DNA of 33,627 bases from Rhodospirillaceae bacterium Spongia-Bin9 (GCA_900197615.1 FZLR01000029.1:1-33627); one strand, 5' to 3'. Positions 25,148-32,119 are shown, numbered from the stretch's first letter. The notes: generated by a model not told the origin, from the letters alone. Numbers and translations: made by a program.

Positions 25148-25175
25148 ATCATATTCATACTTTCTAATTTAACAA
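25148..25175 (-). promoter_or_regulatory. soxX promoter with ArsR-type operator
   Basis: On the minus strand TTGTTA (25170-25175), 16 bases and TATGAT (25148-25153) make a sigma70-like promoter about 115 bases upstream of soxX. It overlaps ATTC (25153-25156)-N8-TAAT (25165-25168), a seven-of-eight match to ATTC-N8-GAAT. Read on the minus strand the proximal half is GAATATGATA, identical to the half-site at the soxW promoter. It lies between soxX and the divergent soxS operon. Confidence 0.65.
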
Positions 25176-25243
25176 GCGCGAATCGAAGTCGACGATCTGC
25201 AGGGTTCGGACCCTTGCGAACGCGCGGAAATCAACGGGCGCCG

Positions 25244-25675
25244 ATGCCGAAATTCCTGTCCGTGCTTCTTGTTGTCGGGGTTGCCGCCGGACTGTTTGCG
25301 GTCGCACCGGCGCCTGCGCGCACGGCGGAGTTGCTGATGTTCGAATCGGCGGCCTGCGAATGGTGCGAGCGCTGGCACGAGGAGATCGGCCCGGCCTACG
25401 GCAAGACGCGCTTCGGCCGGATCGCGCCGCTGCGCCGGATCGATATCGACCGCGCAATCCCGGCCGCCTACCGCGCGGTCCGCGGCATCGCCTACACGCC
25501 GACTTTCGTGCTCTGGCGCCGGGGCCGCGAACTCGGCCGCCTCGTCGGCTATCCGGGCGAGGATTTCTTCTGGCCGCTGCTTGAGCGGCTGCTGGAAAAG
25601 CTGCCGGAGGGGAATGTCCGCCCGGCGCACAGAACGAAAGGACGATCATGTACCGATTGCGACCAGGATTCATGA
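25244..25675 (+). CDS. soxS: SoxS-like periplasmic thioredoxin
   Basis: 143 residues. Signal peptide at about 1-28 (VLLVVGVAAGLFAVAPAPARTA), then a thioredoxin-like domain with the CxxC motif SAACEWCERWHEEI (C38, C41) and a cis-proline in AYTPTFVLWRRG. SoxS proteins reduce SoxYZ disulfides and so reactivate thiosulfate oxidation. It is divergent from soxX, as in several sox loci. The ATG at 25244 is used; ATG/GTG upstream would add an unlikely polar leader. Its last 28 bases overlap the next gene. Confidence 0.8.
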   Translation: MPKFLSVLLVVGVAAGLFAVAPAPARTAELLMFESAACEWCERWHEEIGPAYGKTRFGRIAPLRRIDIDRAIPAAYRAVRGIAYTPTFVLWRRGRELGRLVGYPGEDFFWPLLERLLEKLPEGNVRPAHRTKGRSCTDCDQDS

Positions 25676-26172
25676 GGATCGCCGCCGCTGCGGCGCTGGC
25701 TCTGTCGGGAGCATTTGCAACCTCTGCCGGCGCAGAGGAAAAGGCGCTGGCGACCTTCAAGGTGATGACGCCGAAGACGGCGCTCGCACTGGCGCAGGCG
25801 ACGCTCGAGGCGTGCCGCAAGGGCGGCTACCAGGTCGCGGTCGTGGTGACGGACCGTTTCGGCGGGGTGCAGGTCGCGCTGCGCGACCGGCTGGCCGGCG
25901 CCCATACGGTCGAGACCGCGCGGCGCAAGGCGTGGTCGGCGGTTTCCTTCCGCACGGATACGTGGGAGGTGTACCGGCTGATCGAGGACGGCTCGCTCAA
26001 CCCCGGCATCCGCCAGATCGACCAGGCATTGTTCGTCGGCGGCGGGGTCCGGGTCACGGCCGCGGGGTCGGTTGTCGGCGGCGTCGGGGTGTCCGGCGCG
26101 CCGGGCGGCAAGCTCGATCACGATTGCGCCGCCGAGGGCATCGAGGCAATACAGGACATGCTTGAATTCTAG
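25648..26172 (+). CDS. HbpS/GlcG-family periplasmic protein
   Basis: 174 residues with a signal peptide and one GlcG/HbpS-like (DUF336-type) domain: ALALAQATLEACRKGGYQ, VVVTDRFGGVQ and the glycine-rich GGGVRVTAAGSVVGGVGVSG, ending in CAAEGIEAIQDM. Members of the family bind heme or small ligands. The start at 25648 has a GAAAGGA site; ATG 25672, overlapping the soxS stop as ATGA, is an alternative that would shorten the leader by 8 residues. Co-transcribed with soxS, so a role linked to Sox is likely; the ligand is unknown. Confidence 0.82.
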   Translation: MYRLRPGFMRIAAAAALALSGAFATSAGAEEKALATFKVMTPKTALALAQATLEACRKGGYQVAVVVTDRFGGVQVALRDRLAGAHTVETARRKAWSAVSFRTDTWEVYRLIEDGSLNPGIRQIDQALFVGGGVRVTAAGSVVGGVGVSGAPGGKLDHDCAAEGIEAIQDMLEF

Positions 26173-26237
26173 GACGGTTCCGGCGATCGGCCGGGCGCGC
26201 CCTGCCCCATGCAGCAGTTTACCGAGGAGATCGAAAG

Positions 26238-26690
26238 ATGAAGACGATTGCCACGACTTTGGCGCTCTGCCTGATGCTGGCCTTCACGCCCCTCTCGCTC
26301 GCACCCGCCCATGCGCAGGCGAAGGTGCATAAAGTGGCGATCCATGTCGACGACCGGGACACCAAGCGGATGAACATGGCGCTGAACAATGCGCAGAACA
26401 TCCGCAAATACTATTCTTCGAAAGGCGAGAAGGTGATGATCGAGATCGTCGCCTACGGCCCCGGCCTGCACATGCTGCGCGCCGATACCTCGCCGGTGAA
26501 GGGCCGGGTCGCGGCCATGAGCCTGGCCGATCCGGACCTGCGCTTCTCGGCCTGCGGCAACACCCACCGCAAGATGAGCAAGAAGGCCGGCAAACAGCTT
26601 GCCCTGGTCGCCGAGGCGAAGAAGGTGCCGTCCGGCGTCGTGCGCCTGATGGAGCTGCAGGAGCAGGGCTGGACCTATATCCGGCCGTAG
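26238..26690 (+). CDS. Periplasmic DsrE-family protein
   Basis: 150 residues. A clear signal peptide (TIATTLALCLMLAFTPLSLA; cleavage near AHAQA) precedes a DsrE/F-like fold, with HKVAIHVDDRDTKRMNMALN at the start and a single conserved-position cysteine in LRFSACGNTH (C106). This differs from the cytoplasmic DsrE at 9550. Exported DsrE-family proteins of this type occur with sulfur-oxidation genes, but their function is not established; a sulfur-binding role at C106 is inference. It follows the HbpS-like gene by 65 bases with a GAGGAGATC site. Confidence 0.82.
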   Translation: MKTIATTLALCLMLAFTPLSLAPAHAQAKVHKVAIHVDDRDTKRMNMALNNAQNIRKYYSSKGEKVMIEIVAYGPGLHMLRADTSPVKGRVAAMSLADPDLRFSACGNTHRKMSKKAGKQLALVAEAKKVPSGVVRLMELQEQGWTYIRP

Positions 26691-26852
26691 CATCCGCAAC
26701 ACCCCTCCGACTGCCGCGCCGGGCCGAGACCCGCCGGAATCCCGGCCATGACGCCCGTCCGGCGCCGCCTTTGGCGGCTTCGGAGGCGGTCGCTGGCGGC
26801 GTTCAGCCGGTTCGGGCATTGACGCGTCGTCGGGCCGTCCCCGCGCGAATAT

Positions 26853-26894
26853 CACAAAATCTTGAAGAATTATTCGCCGAGCCACAAAATCTTG
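26853..26894. repeat. Direct repeat CACAAAATCTTG, two copies 30 bp apart
   Basis: Identical 12-mers at 26853-26864 and 26883-26894. Their start-to-start distance of 30 bp is close to three helical turns, so both face the same side of the DNA. The second copy abuts a TTGACA box at 26895. This is the layout of an activator- or repressor-binding site upstream of a promoter. Confidence 0.55.
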
Positions 26895-26923
26895 TTGACA
26901 AATTTTCCTGTCGCCGATATGCA
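26895..26923 (+). promoter_or_regulatory. Sigma70-type promoter, perfect -35
   Basis: TTGACA (26895-26900), 17-base spacer, TATGCA (26918-26923). Transcription would begin near 26930 and meet a hairpin with T-run at 26971-27004, so it points to a short RNA rather than to the lipoprotein gene. Confidence 0.55.
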
Positions 26924-26929
26924 GACGCC

Positions 26930-27004
26930 GCACAGGTGCGAAAGACGCGGACACGCCCTGGCACAGCAAACCCGGCTGCACTCCGGTGCGGCCGGGCTTT
27001 GTTT
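26930..27004 (+). ncRNA. Candidate small RNA, about 75 nt
   Basis: Defined only by its ends: a promoter just upstream and an intrinsic-terminator-like hairpin at the 3' end. No convincing reading frame is contained in it, and I do not recognise an RNA family. The 5' part has a small possible stem (CGCAC/GTGCG near 26930-26940). Confidence 0.35.
26971..27004 (+). terminator. Intrinsic terminator-like hairpin
   Basis: CCCGGC (26971-26976) and GCAC (26978-26981) pair with GTGC (26986-26989) and GCCGGG (26991-26996), with a TCCG loop and one T/G bulge pair. CTTTGTTT follows. The AAA before the stem would give a T-run on the other strand too, so it may also work leftward. Confidence 0.6.
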
Positions 27005-27154
27005 CGTCACGACAGAGTGGACGTCGAACCGGAAACAATTTGCGCAGCGACGGCGCGGCGGCACCCGATCCGGTCGCGTCGCATGAAATTTGGCCGAAAC
27101 TTTGAACTGTGCGAATTATTCTATAATCGATTATCTTATTTTGCTTGACGCGGA

Positions 27155-27217
27155 TGTGAGCATCGCTCACAGGTTCGATCCTGCGACGTCATCCGGGCTG
27201 ACTGCGCAGGGTATAAT
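27155..27217 (+). promoter_or_regulatory. Dyad and TATAAT box upstream of lipoprotein gene
   Basis: TGTGAGC-ATC-GCTCACA (27155-27171) is a perfect 7-3-7 inverted repeat. A consensus TATAAT is at 27212-27217, about 80 bases before the lipoprotein start; no good -35 is at the right distance, which fits an activated promoter. A second TATAAT is at 27122-27127. The dyad resembles a CRP site, but its half-sites are one base too far apart. Confidence 0.4.
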
Positions 27218-27295
27218 TGTCGTACTATTCGACAAGGCTGTTCGCTTCCTCGGATGACATTGCATTTTCTGCAAACTGTTTAGCCGAGATGAGAC

Positions 27296-27730
27296 ATGAA
27301 GCGCCTGCATGCCATTGCCCTGACCGCCACTCTCGTAACGGCGGGATGCGCAAGTTCGTCTCAGAATATTTCAGCAAGTTACGTATCGCCGCTCCAATAC
27401 CAATCTTTCACCTGTGAGCAGCTCACCGAGGAGATGCTTCGAGTAGGGAGAAAGGCGCGAGAAGTCGCAGGGGTTCAGGATTCGGAGGCAGACAAAGATG
27501 CTGTCGCAATGGGTGTCGGTCTTGTTCTGTTTTGGCCTGCGCTTTTCTTTCTGATCGGTGATGACCGTAAAGAAGAACTTGCCCGACTAAAGGGTGAAGG
27601 CGAAGCGATCGAGCAAACCGCAATCAAGAAAGATTGCAAGACTCTTCTCGCGAATATCGCCAAACAGAAAGAAGCCGCGAAAAAACAAGCTGACCAAAAG
27701 AAACAGAAGGACGAAGATTCGAGCAATTAG
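27296..27730 (+). CDS. Predicted lipoprotein of unknown function (144 aa)
   Basis: 144 residues with a lipoprotein signal and lipobox VTAGC (acylated cysteine at residue 18). A central hydrophobic segment AMGVGLVLFWPALFFLIGD (about residues 71-89) may insert into a membrane, and the C-terminus is a lysine/glutamine-rich helix (QKEAAKKQADQKKQKDED). Two further cysteines (TCEQL and KDCKT) flank the middle. Base composition is visibly lower in GC than in the neighbours, suggesting later acquisition or a different expression class. No functional assignment. Confidence 0.8.
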   Translation: MKRLHAIALTATLVTAGCASSSQNISASYVSPLQYQSFTCEQLTEEMLRVGRKAREVAGVQDSEADKDAVAMGVGLVLFWPALFFLIGDDRKEELARLKGEGEAIEQTAIKKDCKTLLANIAKQKEAAKKQADQKKQKDEDSSN

Positions 27731-27933
27731 GGGAAAACCAATCCTGGAGTTCCACTAAATGGGACACACACTTGCATGGCGTGAATACACAGTTTTTATT
27801 GGGGTAAATCTTTGCGCCGAGCGTCCGCCACTGCCTTTCCACCGCCCAGACGCAAAGAAGGCGCCAGGTGCTTCGACGCGGACGTCCCTGCATGGCTCCG
27901 AAGAGCCCCCTGACACCTTCTCTGCGGGTCCGC

Positions 27934-28157
27934 CCCGAAGGGCTTCCCACATGGTCCCGGCCCGAAGGCCCGGACCGCGGGCTCGCCCTTGCGGGCTGCC
28001 CATCCGTTCCGCGTTCCCGAAGGTCCGCTTCCCGGTTGCCGGCTCGCCCGAAGGTTCCCCGGCTCCCGACCTCGACGGCCGAAGCCGCCTGGCCGTTCCG
28101 CCTTCGATCCGGTCCCGAGGGCCCGGTTCTCCGGCTCAAGCGCCGATCGCCCGAAGG
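27934..28157. repeat. Five CCCGAAGG repeats in non-coding DNA
   Basis: Exact CCCGAAGG at 27934, 27961, 28016, 28047 and 28150, mostly within small self-complementary surroundings such as GGCCCGAAGGCC. The copies lie in all three reading phases, so the repeat is at the DNA or RNA level and not a protein repeat. They stand directly next to the DnaA-box cluster. Confidence 0.6.
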
Positions 28158-28268
28158 TTTTCGCCGCTTCCGCGACCGGCTTCCTTGCGGTCGCCCATCG
28201 CGTGAATGAATTGTGCTTCGCGCCTGTCGGCGAAGCAACAAAAATCTATGGCGATTGTTTGGATTTTC

Positions 28269-28375
28269 GGTGGATAACCAAACACTTACGCCACAAATTC
28301 TTTCAATTTTTTCCACAAACCGATCCTTTCGCTGCGGATTCCTGCGGTGTCGGGCTGTGGATAAAGTTATCCCCA
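28269..28375. other. DnaA-box cluster, possible replication origin
   Basis: Four sites resembling TTATCCACA lie within 107 bp: 28269-28277 (minus strand, TTATCCACC, one mismatch), 28309-28317 (TTTTCCACA, fits TTWTNCACA), 28356-28364 (minus strand, perfect TTATCCACA) and 28367-28375 (TTATCCCCA, one mismatch), the last two facing each other 2 bp apart. The surroundings are AT-rich in a GC-rich genome. Genes left of here are mainly on the minus strand and genes right of here partly on the plus strand, as around an origin. A DnaA-regulated promoter or a plasmid-type origin is also possible. Confidence 0.45.
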
Positions 28376-28463
28376 AGAAATTTTCGGGCCTGCGAAAAGC
28401 CGTCGGTTCGAATGGCGGACGAAGCGTCGGGCCCGGTTCCCGGCCCGAGCGGCAGTCCGCCCC

Positions 28464-29258
28464 TCACGCTCCGGCACGGTTGACGAGCGCACGCCCGTAC
28501 AGCGGATGGTGCAGGCTGCGCACCTCGTGCTCGATCGCGAACAGGGGTTTCTTCGCGCGCGGCGCGACGATGTCGATGAAGCGGTACTGGTCGGGGTTGT
28601 CCTCCGCGGTGACCAGGCTGCGTTCGGCCAGCGCGCGATAGGGCCCGGAAAAGTCGGCGACATAGATCGCGACATGGTGGCCGTCGTATTCCTCTTCCGG
28701 CCCGTCGCTTTCCCGAAACACGAAGCACTGCCCCGGGCCGACCGTCACCCGCACACAGCCGCCCTCGACCTCCGCCGGGGCGCCCATCGCCGAGCGGTAG
28801 AACCGCGCGATGCCCGCCGCCGCACCCCTCGCGACCGGCATTTCGAGATAGGGAATGCCGAGCGGCCCACCGGAGGCGCCGCCGGCCGGGTGCGCGCGGA
28901 ACCGGTTTCCCCAGGGGCATGTCAGGGCAACCTGCGCGCCCTCTCGCCGCCATGAGAATTGCGTGCCGTCGAGCCTCGGCGACACCTTGCGCAGCCGGGC
29001 CTCCAGCGCGTCCAGGTCCGGCGCCGTGAGGCCGATGACGCCGCGGAAACGCTGCGGCTTTCCCCTGGGAAGGTGGAACTGCTGCCGGCCGGCGTTGATC
29101 CACATGTTGTTCGTGCCGACCATCATATAGGGATCGCGGGTCAGGCCGAGGGCTTCGACGTAGAAATCGGTCGCCGTTTCCTGGTCCGGGATCGTCAGGT
29201 TGACATGCTCGAAGAAGACGATGTTGCCAACGTCCCGGGAAGCGGGGTCGAAGCGCAT
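28464..29258 (-). CDS. VOC-family (glyoxalase/dioxygenase-like) protein
   Basis: 264 residues with two VOC modules. The first begins VFFEHVNLTIPDQETATDFY, which is the usual metal-His start of the fold (H at about 18), and contains WINAGRQQFHLP; the second has LEMPVARGAAAGIARFY and HHVAIYVADF. These are the beta-alpha-beta-beta-beta units of the glyoxalase/extradiol-dioxygenase superfamily. The substrate cannot be assigned. The ATG at 29258 has a GAGGTG site; the upstream open frame is Arg/Pro-rich and not coding-like. It ends at the border of the DnaA-box region. Confidence 0.8.
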   Translation of the reverse strand: MRFDPASRDVGNIVFFEHVNLTIPDQETATDFYVEALGLTRDPYMMVGTNNMWINAGRQQFHLPRGKPQRFRGVIGLTAPDLDALEARLRKVSPRLDGTQFSWRREGAQVALTCPWGNRFRAHPAGGASGGPLGIPYLEMPVARGAAAGIARFYRSAMGAPAEVEGGCVRVTVGPGQCFVFRESDGPEEEYDGHHVAIYVADFSGPYRALAERSLVTAEDNPDQYRFIDIVAPRAKKPLFAIEHEVRSLHHPLYGRALVNRAGA

Positions 29259-29316
29259 TTTCGGCACCTCGTTGCCGGTTTCGGGCCGGAACCGCCGGCG
29301 GCGCGGCCGCCGCGCC

Positions 29317-29847
29317 CTATTCGACGGAGCCGATCCGGCCGAAATCCGTCGAAACGATGTGGGCGAACAGAGTCGTCCGGTCCGCCGTTCCGAAAAACAG
29401 GACCGAATAGCGGTCGGCGACAACGGTCATGGCCGTATATTCGCCCTCGACCTTCAGGATCGAGAACCGCTGGCCGGAAATCTCCCTGAACTCGCCCTTT
29501 TTAGCCTCGACCAACCTGGGATCCATGAACGTGGCGCGGCGTTTGCCGAGGGTTTCCGGCGTTTCGCTGCGCACCACGATCGCGATAACGGGCTTGCCAT
29601 CCGCGGCCTGATAGACCCGCTGGACGCGCACCTGTCCGGTCTCGGCATTGTCTTCCACCCGCTCCCGCGCCGTCTGGCCGTCCAGCGGCGGCGGCAGGGC
29701 CTTGGCGATCTTGTCGCCGCGGCTCAGCGCCGCCGTTTTCTTCCCGGATTCCGTTTGGGATTTCGTCTGCGCCTCGGCGATGGCTACACCGCCGATGACG
29801 AGGGCGGCGGCGAGAGGCAGGAGCAGCAGGCGGCTCCAGCGGTGCAT
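29317..29847 (-). CDS. Secreted hypothetical protein (176 aa)
   Basis: 176 residues with a signal peptide (RWSRLLLLPLAAALVIGGVAIAEA; cleavage near EAQTK). The mature part has no cysteine and no recognisable domain; it starts with a polar linker and continues as a beta-rich region (VIAIVVRSETPETLGKRR, YSVLFFGTADRTTLF). The ATG at 29847 is placed to give the signal peptide; upstream frame reaches the purB start region and is not used. It is divergent from purB with about 150 bases between them. Function unknown. Confidence 0.72.
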   Translation of the reverse strand: MHRWSRLLLLPLAAALVIGGVAIAEAQTKSQTESGKKTAALSRGDKIAKALPPPLDGQTARERVEDNAETGQVRVQRVYQAADGKPVIAIVVRSETPETLGKRRATFMDPRLVEAKKGEFREISGQRFSILKVEGEYTAMTVVADRYSVLFFGTADRTTLFAHIVSTDFGRIGSVE

Positions 29848-29998
29848 TCGAATCTCCGGTATCGGTGGAGCGGCGGTATCGGGGGCGGTATAGCATCGCC
29901 CCCGGCCCGATGCCAGCAGCCGCGCGGCGACCCGTCTGCTGGCGGCTGCGGGCGCGCCGGTGTAGCAACGGGCACCAGCCTCCGACCGGAGCCCGCGC

Positions 29999-31309
29999 AT
30001 GATCCCGCGTTACACCCGTCCCGCCATGGCCGCCATCTGGGAACCGGCCAGCCGCTTCCGCATCTGGTTCGAGATCGAGGCCCATGCCTGCGATGCGCTG
30101 GAGAAGCTCGGCGCGATCCCGGCGGGTACGACGGCGGCGGTGTGGCGCAACGGCGACAGGCCCTACACGGCGGAGCGCATCGCCCGCATCGACGCCATCG
30201 AGGCCGAGGTCAAACACGACGTCATCGCCTTTCTGACCGAACTGGCCGGGCAGGTCGGCCCGGAAGCCCGTTTCGTCCACCAGGGGCTGACATCCTCGGA
30301 CGTTCTGGATACCTGTTTCGCCGTCCAGCTCAGCCGGGCGAGCGACCTGCTGCTGGACGACCTGGACGGGCTGCTGGCCGCCCTCAAACGCCGCGCCGAA
30401 GAGCACAAATACACCCTGACGATGGGGCGCAGCCACGGCATCCATGCCGAGCCGACCACCTTCGGCGTCAAGCTGGCCGGGCACTATGCCGAGTTCGCCC
30501 GCTGCCGGGCGCGGCTGGAGGCGGCGCGGGCCGAGATCGCGACCTGCGCCATTTCCGGCGCGGTCGGCGCCTTCGCGACCGTCGATCCGCAGATCGAGGC
30601 CCATGTCGCAGCGAAGCTCGGCCTGACTCCCGAACCGGTCTCGACCCAGGTTATCCCGCGCGACCGCCACGCCATGTATTTCGCAACCCTCGGCGTGATC
30701 GCCGGCGCGATCGAGCGGCTGGCGGTCGAGATCCGCCATCTGCAGCGCACCGAGGTGCGCGAGGCCGAGGAATTCTTCTCCGAGGGCCAGAAGGGCTCCT
30801 CGGCCATGCCGCACAAGCGCAACCCGGTGCTGAGCGAGAACCTGACCGGGCAGGCCCGGCTGATCCGCGGTATGGTCGTGCCGGCAATGGAAAATGCCGC
30901 CCTGTGGCACGAGCGCGACATCTCCCACAGTTCGGTTGAGCGGCATATCGGCCCGGACGCCACCGTGGCGCTGGATTTCGCGCTGGCCCGGCTGACCGGC
31001 GTGGTCGACAAACTCGTCGTTTACCCGGAGCGTATGCAGGCCAACGTCGACGCCCTCGGCGGCCTGCACAATTCCCAGCGCGTCCTGCTCGCGCTGACCC
31101 AGGCCGGGATGAGCCGGGAAGACGCCTACCGCGCCGTCCAGCGCCACGCCATGACGGTCTGGCAGGACGGCGGCGACTTCGCCGCGGCGCTCAAGGCCGA
31201 CGCCGATATCGCGGCCCGTCTGACGGCGGAGAAAGTCGACGCGCTTTTCGACCCGGCCTTCTTCACAAGCCAGGTCGAGACGATTTTCGAGCGCGTGTTC
31301 GGCGAGTAA
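29999..31309 (+). CDS. purB: Adenylosuccinate lyase
   Basis: 436 residues, the usual length of bacterial PurB. The fumarase/aspartase-superfamily signature GSSAMPHKRNP is present (catalytic Ser loop), with HQGLTSSDVLDT and the catalytic His in TMGRSHGIHAEPTTFG. It cleaves SAICAR to AICAR and adenylosuccinate to AMP in purine synthesis, in the cytoplasm. The ATG at 29999 (RYTRPAMAAIWE next) is the family-typical N-terminus. Confidence 0.96.
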   Translation: MIPRYTRPAMAAIWEPASRFRIWFEIEAHACDALEKLGAIPAGTTAAVWRNGDRPYTAERIARIDAIEAEVKHDVIAFLTELAGQVGPEARFVHQGLTSSDVLDTCFAVQLSRASDLLLDDLDGLLAALKRRAEEHKYTLTMGRSHGIHAEPTTFGVKLAGHYAEFARCRARLEAARAEIATCAISGAVGAFATVDPQIEAHVAAKLGLTPEPVSTQVIPRDRHAMYFATLGVIAGAIERLAVEIRHLQRTEVREAEEFFSEGQKGSSAMPHKRNPVLSENLTGQARLIRGMVVPAMENAALWHERDISHSSVERHIGPDATVALDFALARLTGVVDKLVVYPERMQANVDALGGLHNSQRVLLALTQAGMSREDAYRAVQRHAMTVWQDGGDFAAALKADADIAARLTAEKVDALFDPAFFTSQVETIFERVFGE

Positions 31310-31358
31310 ACTGCGTCGGCTGCGCCGCGGATTGCGCCACGCGGGTCCGACCTCTGCA

Positions 31359-31772
31359 CTACGCAGCGGCGTTCATCGCCCGGACATACCCGGCAGCGGC
31401 ATAAGCGAGAATCGCGCGATCGGCCGTAATGAGGGGGGCATCGAAGCGGCGCGCAGTCGAGACGATAAAGCGGTCCGCCGGATCGGCATGAAACTCGCCC
31501 GGCAGGCGCACGCTGTCGATCGCAATCGCGGGCTCGATGGGCGCCAGGAATATGCCCGGCAAGGCCAGCGTATCGTCGATCCAAGACCGGACTTCGCATC
31601 CGAGCCGGAGCCGGCCCTTCTCCACCAGCATGGCGATTTCCCACGGCGTGATCGCCGAAACTGCAGCGCGATCCGTCTGCAAGGACTCTTCGATTGCGCC
31701 ACGCGCGGTCTTGCCGAGACGCCGGTCGCCGCCAACGGCCCAGATCAGGACATGCGTGTCCAGAACGATCAC
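31359..31772 (-). CDS. PIN-domain toxin (VapC-like) of a type II toxin-antitoxin pair
   Basis: 137 residues with PIN-nuclease acidic residues in VLDTHVLIWAV (first Asp), TPWEIAML (Glu) and HADPADRFIVSTA and ITADRAIL (Asp residues). Toxins of this type cut RNA. GTG 31772 is chosen as start because it overlaps the antitoxin stop as GTGA and gives the family N-terminus; TTG 31787 is an alternative. It converges on purB, with 49 bases between them. Confidence 0.85.
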   Translation of the reverse strand: MIVLDTHVLIWAVGGDRRLGKTARGAIEESLQTDRAAVSAITPWEIAMLVEKGRLRLGCEVRSWIDDTLALPGIFLAPIEPAIAIDSVRLPGEFHADPADRFIVSTARRFDAPLITADRAILAYAAAGYVRAMNAAA

Positions 31773-32008
31773 CGGTTGGCGTCCCAATCGTCCGGATCGG
31801 CCGCGGGCAGGAACGGGTCGTCATAGTCCAGCACCGACCCCTCCATGGCGCCGATGATCGAGGCGGTTCCATCTGCGGGCACATACGGCGACAGCACCGC
31901 CAACGGCCGGCCGTGTTTGGTGATTGTCACCGGCTCGCGGTCTTCGCACATCTGCCCGATCACGCGGAGGCATTTGGCCTTGAATTCGGCGGCGGCGATC
32001 GTTTTCAT
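31769..32008 (-). CDS. Phd/YefM-family antitoxin
   Basis: 79 residues. The N-terminal half (MKTIAAAEFKAKCLRVIGQM, then PVTITKHGRPLAVLSPY) is the DNA-binding fold of Phd/YefM antitoxins; the acidic C-terminus (DYDDPFLPAADPDDWD) would wrap the PIN toxin. The gene precedes and overlaps the toxin gene, the normal order. An AAGGG site lies about 7 bases before the ATG. Confidence 0.87.
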   Translation of the reverse strand: MKTIAAAEFKAKCLRVIGQMCEDREPVTITKHGRPLAVLSPYVPADGTASIIGAMEGSVLDYDDPFLPAADPDDWDANR

Positions 32009-32028
32009 CGTCAGCCCTTTCCGCTGGT

Positions 32029-32049
32029 ATGTATATTTTTTCTGTACAT
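32029..32049 (-). promoter_or_regulatory. Imperfect palindrome upstream of toxin-antitoxin operon, likely autoregulatory operator
   Basis: ATGTATA (32029-32035) and TGTACAT (32043-32049) form a 7-bp inverted repeat with one mismatch and a T-rich spacer. It lies about 20 bases upstream of the antitoxin ATG, where Phd-type antitoxins bind to repress their own operon. Confidence 0.5.
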
Positions 32050-32089
32050 TATTTTGGCAATGAAATCAAAGCCGATTGAGTTAGGCAAG

Positions 32090-32119
32090 ACTGCGACCCC
32101 CTTCCGTGCCGGTCGCAGT
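32090..32119. repeat. Perfect 9-bp stem-loop between the two antitoxin genes
   Basis: ACTGCGACC (32090-32098) and GGTCGCAGT (32111-32119) are exact reverse complements with a 12-base loop. No T-run follows, so it is a weak terminator candidate; it could be an operator or cruciform. Confidence 0.5.

Larger units (their letters stand above)
26691..27295. other. 605-base intergenic region
   Basis: No gene found. The first part (to about 26850) is GC-rich with a GCCGCC-TTTG-GGCGGC-like hairpin near 26765-26780. The middle holds a direct repeat, a promoter and a hairpin with T-run, listed separately. From about 27085 to 27295 it is AT-rich and carries TATAAT boxes and a dyad upstream of the lipoprotein gene. 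Short open frames here have no coding character. Confidence 0.6.
27731..28463. other. 733-base non-coding region with repeats and DnaA boxes
   Basis: I find no credible gene here. 27840-28200 is extremely GC-rich, with short CCCGAAGG repeats and small hairpins; open frames through it have no consistent frame with the repeats. 28205-28385 is AT-rich and holds DnaA-box-like sites, listed separately. Confidence 0.6.

Noticed and set aside
26765-26780. Terminator after the periplasmic DsrE gene
   Set aside because: A GCCGCC/GGCGGC hairpin is there, but without a T-run; evidence too weak to list as terminator.
27155-27171. CRP binding site
   Set aside because: CRP needs TGTGA-N6-TCACA; here the spacing is seven. 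Kept only as an unspecified dyad.
27868-28209. A 113-codon gene and overlapping frames in the GC-rich repeat region
   Set aside because: Protein is Arg/Pro-rich low complexity, and the CCCGAAGG repeats fall in different phases; no ribosome site and no family resemblance.
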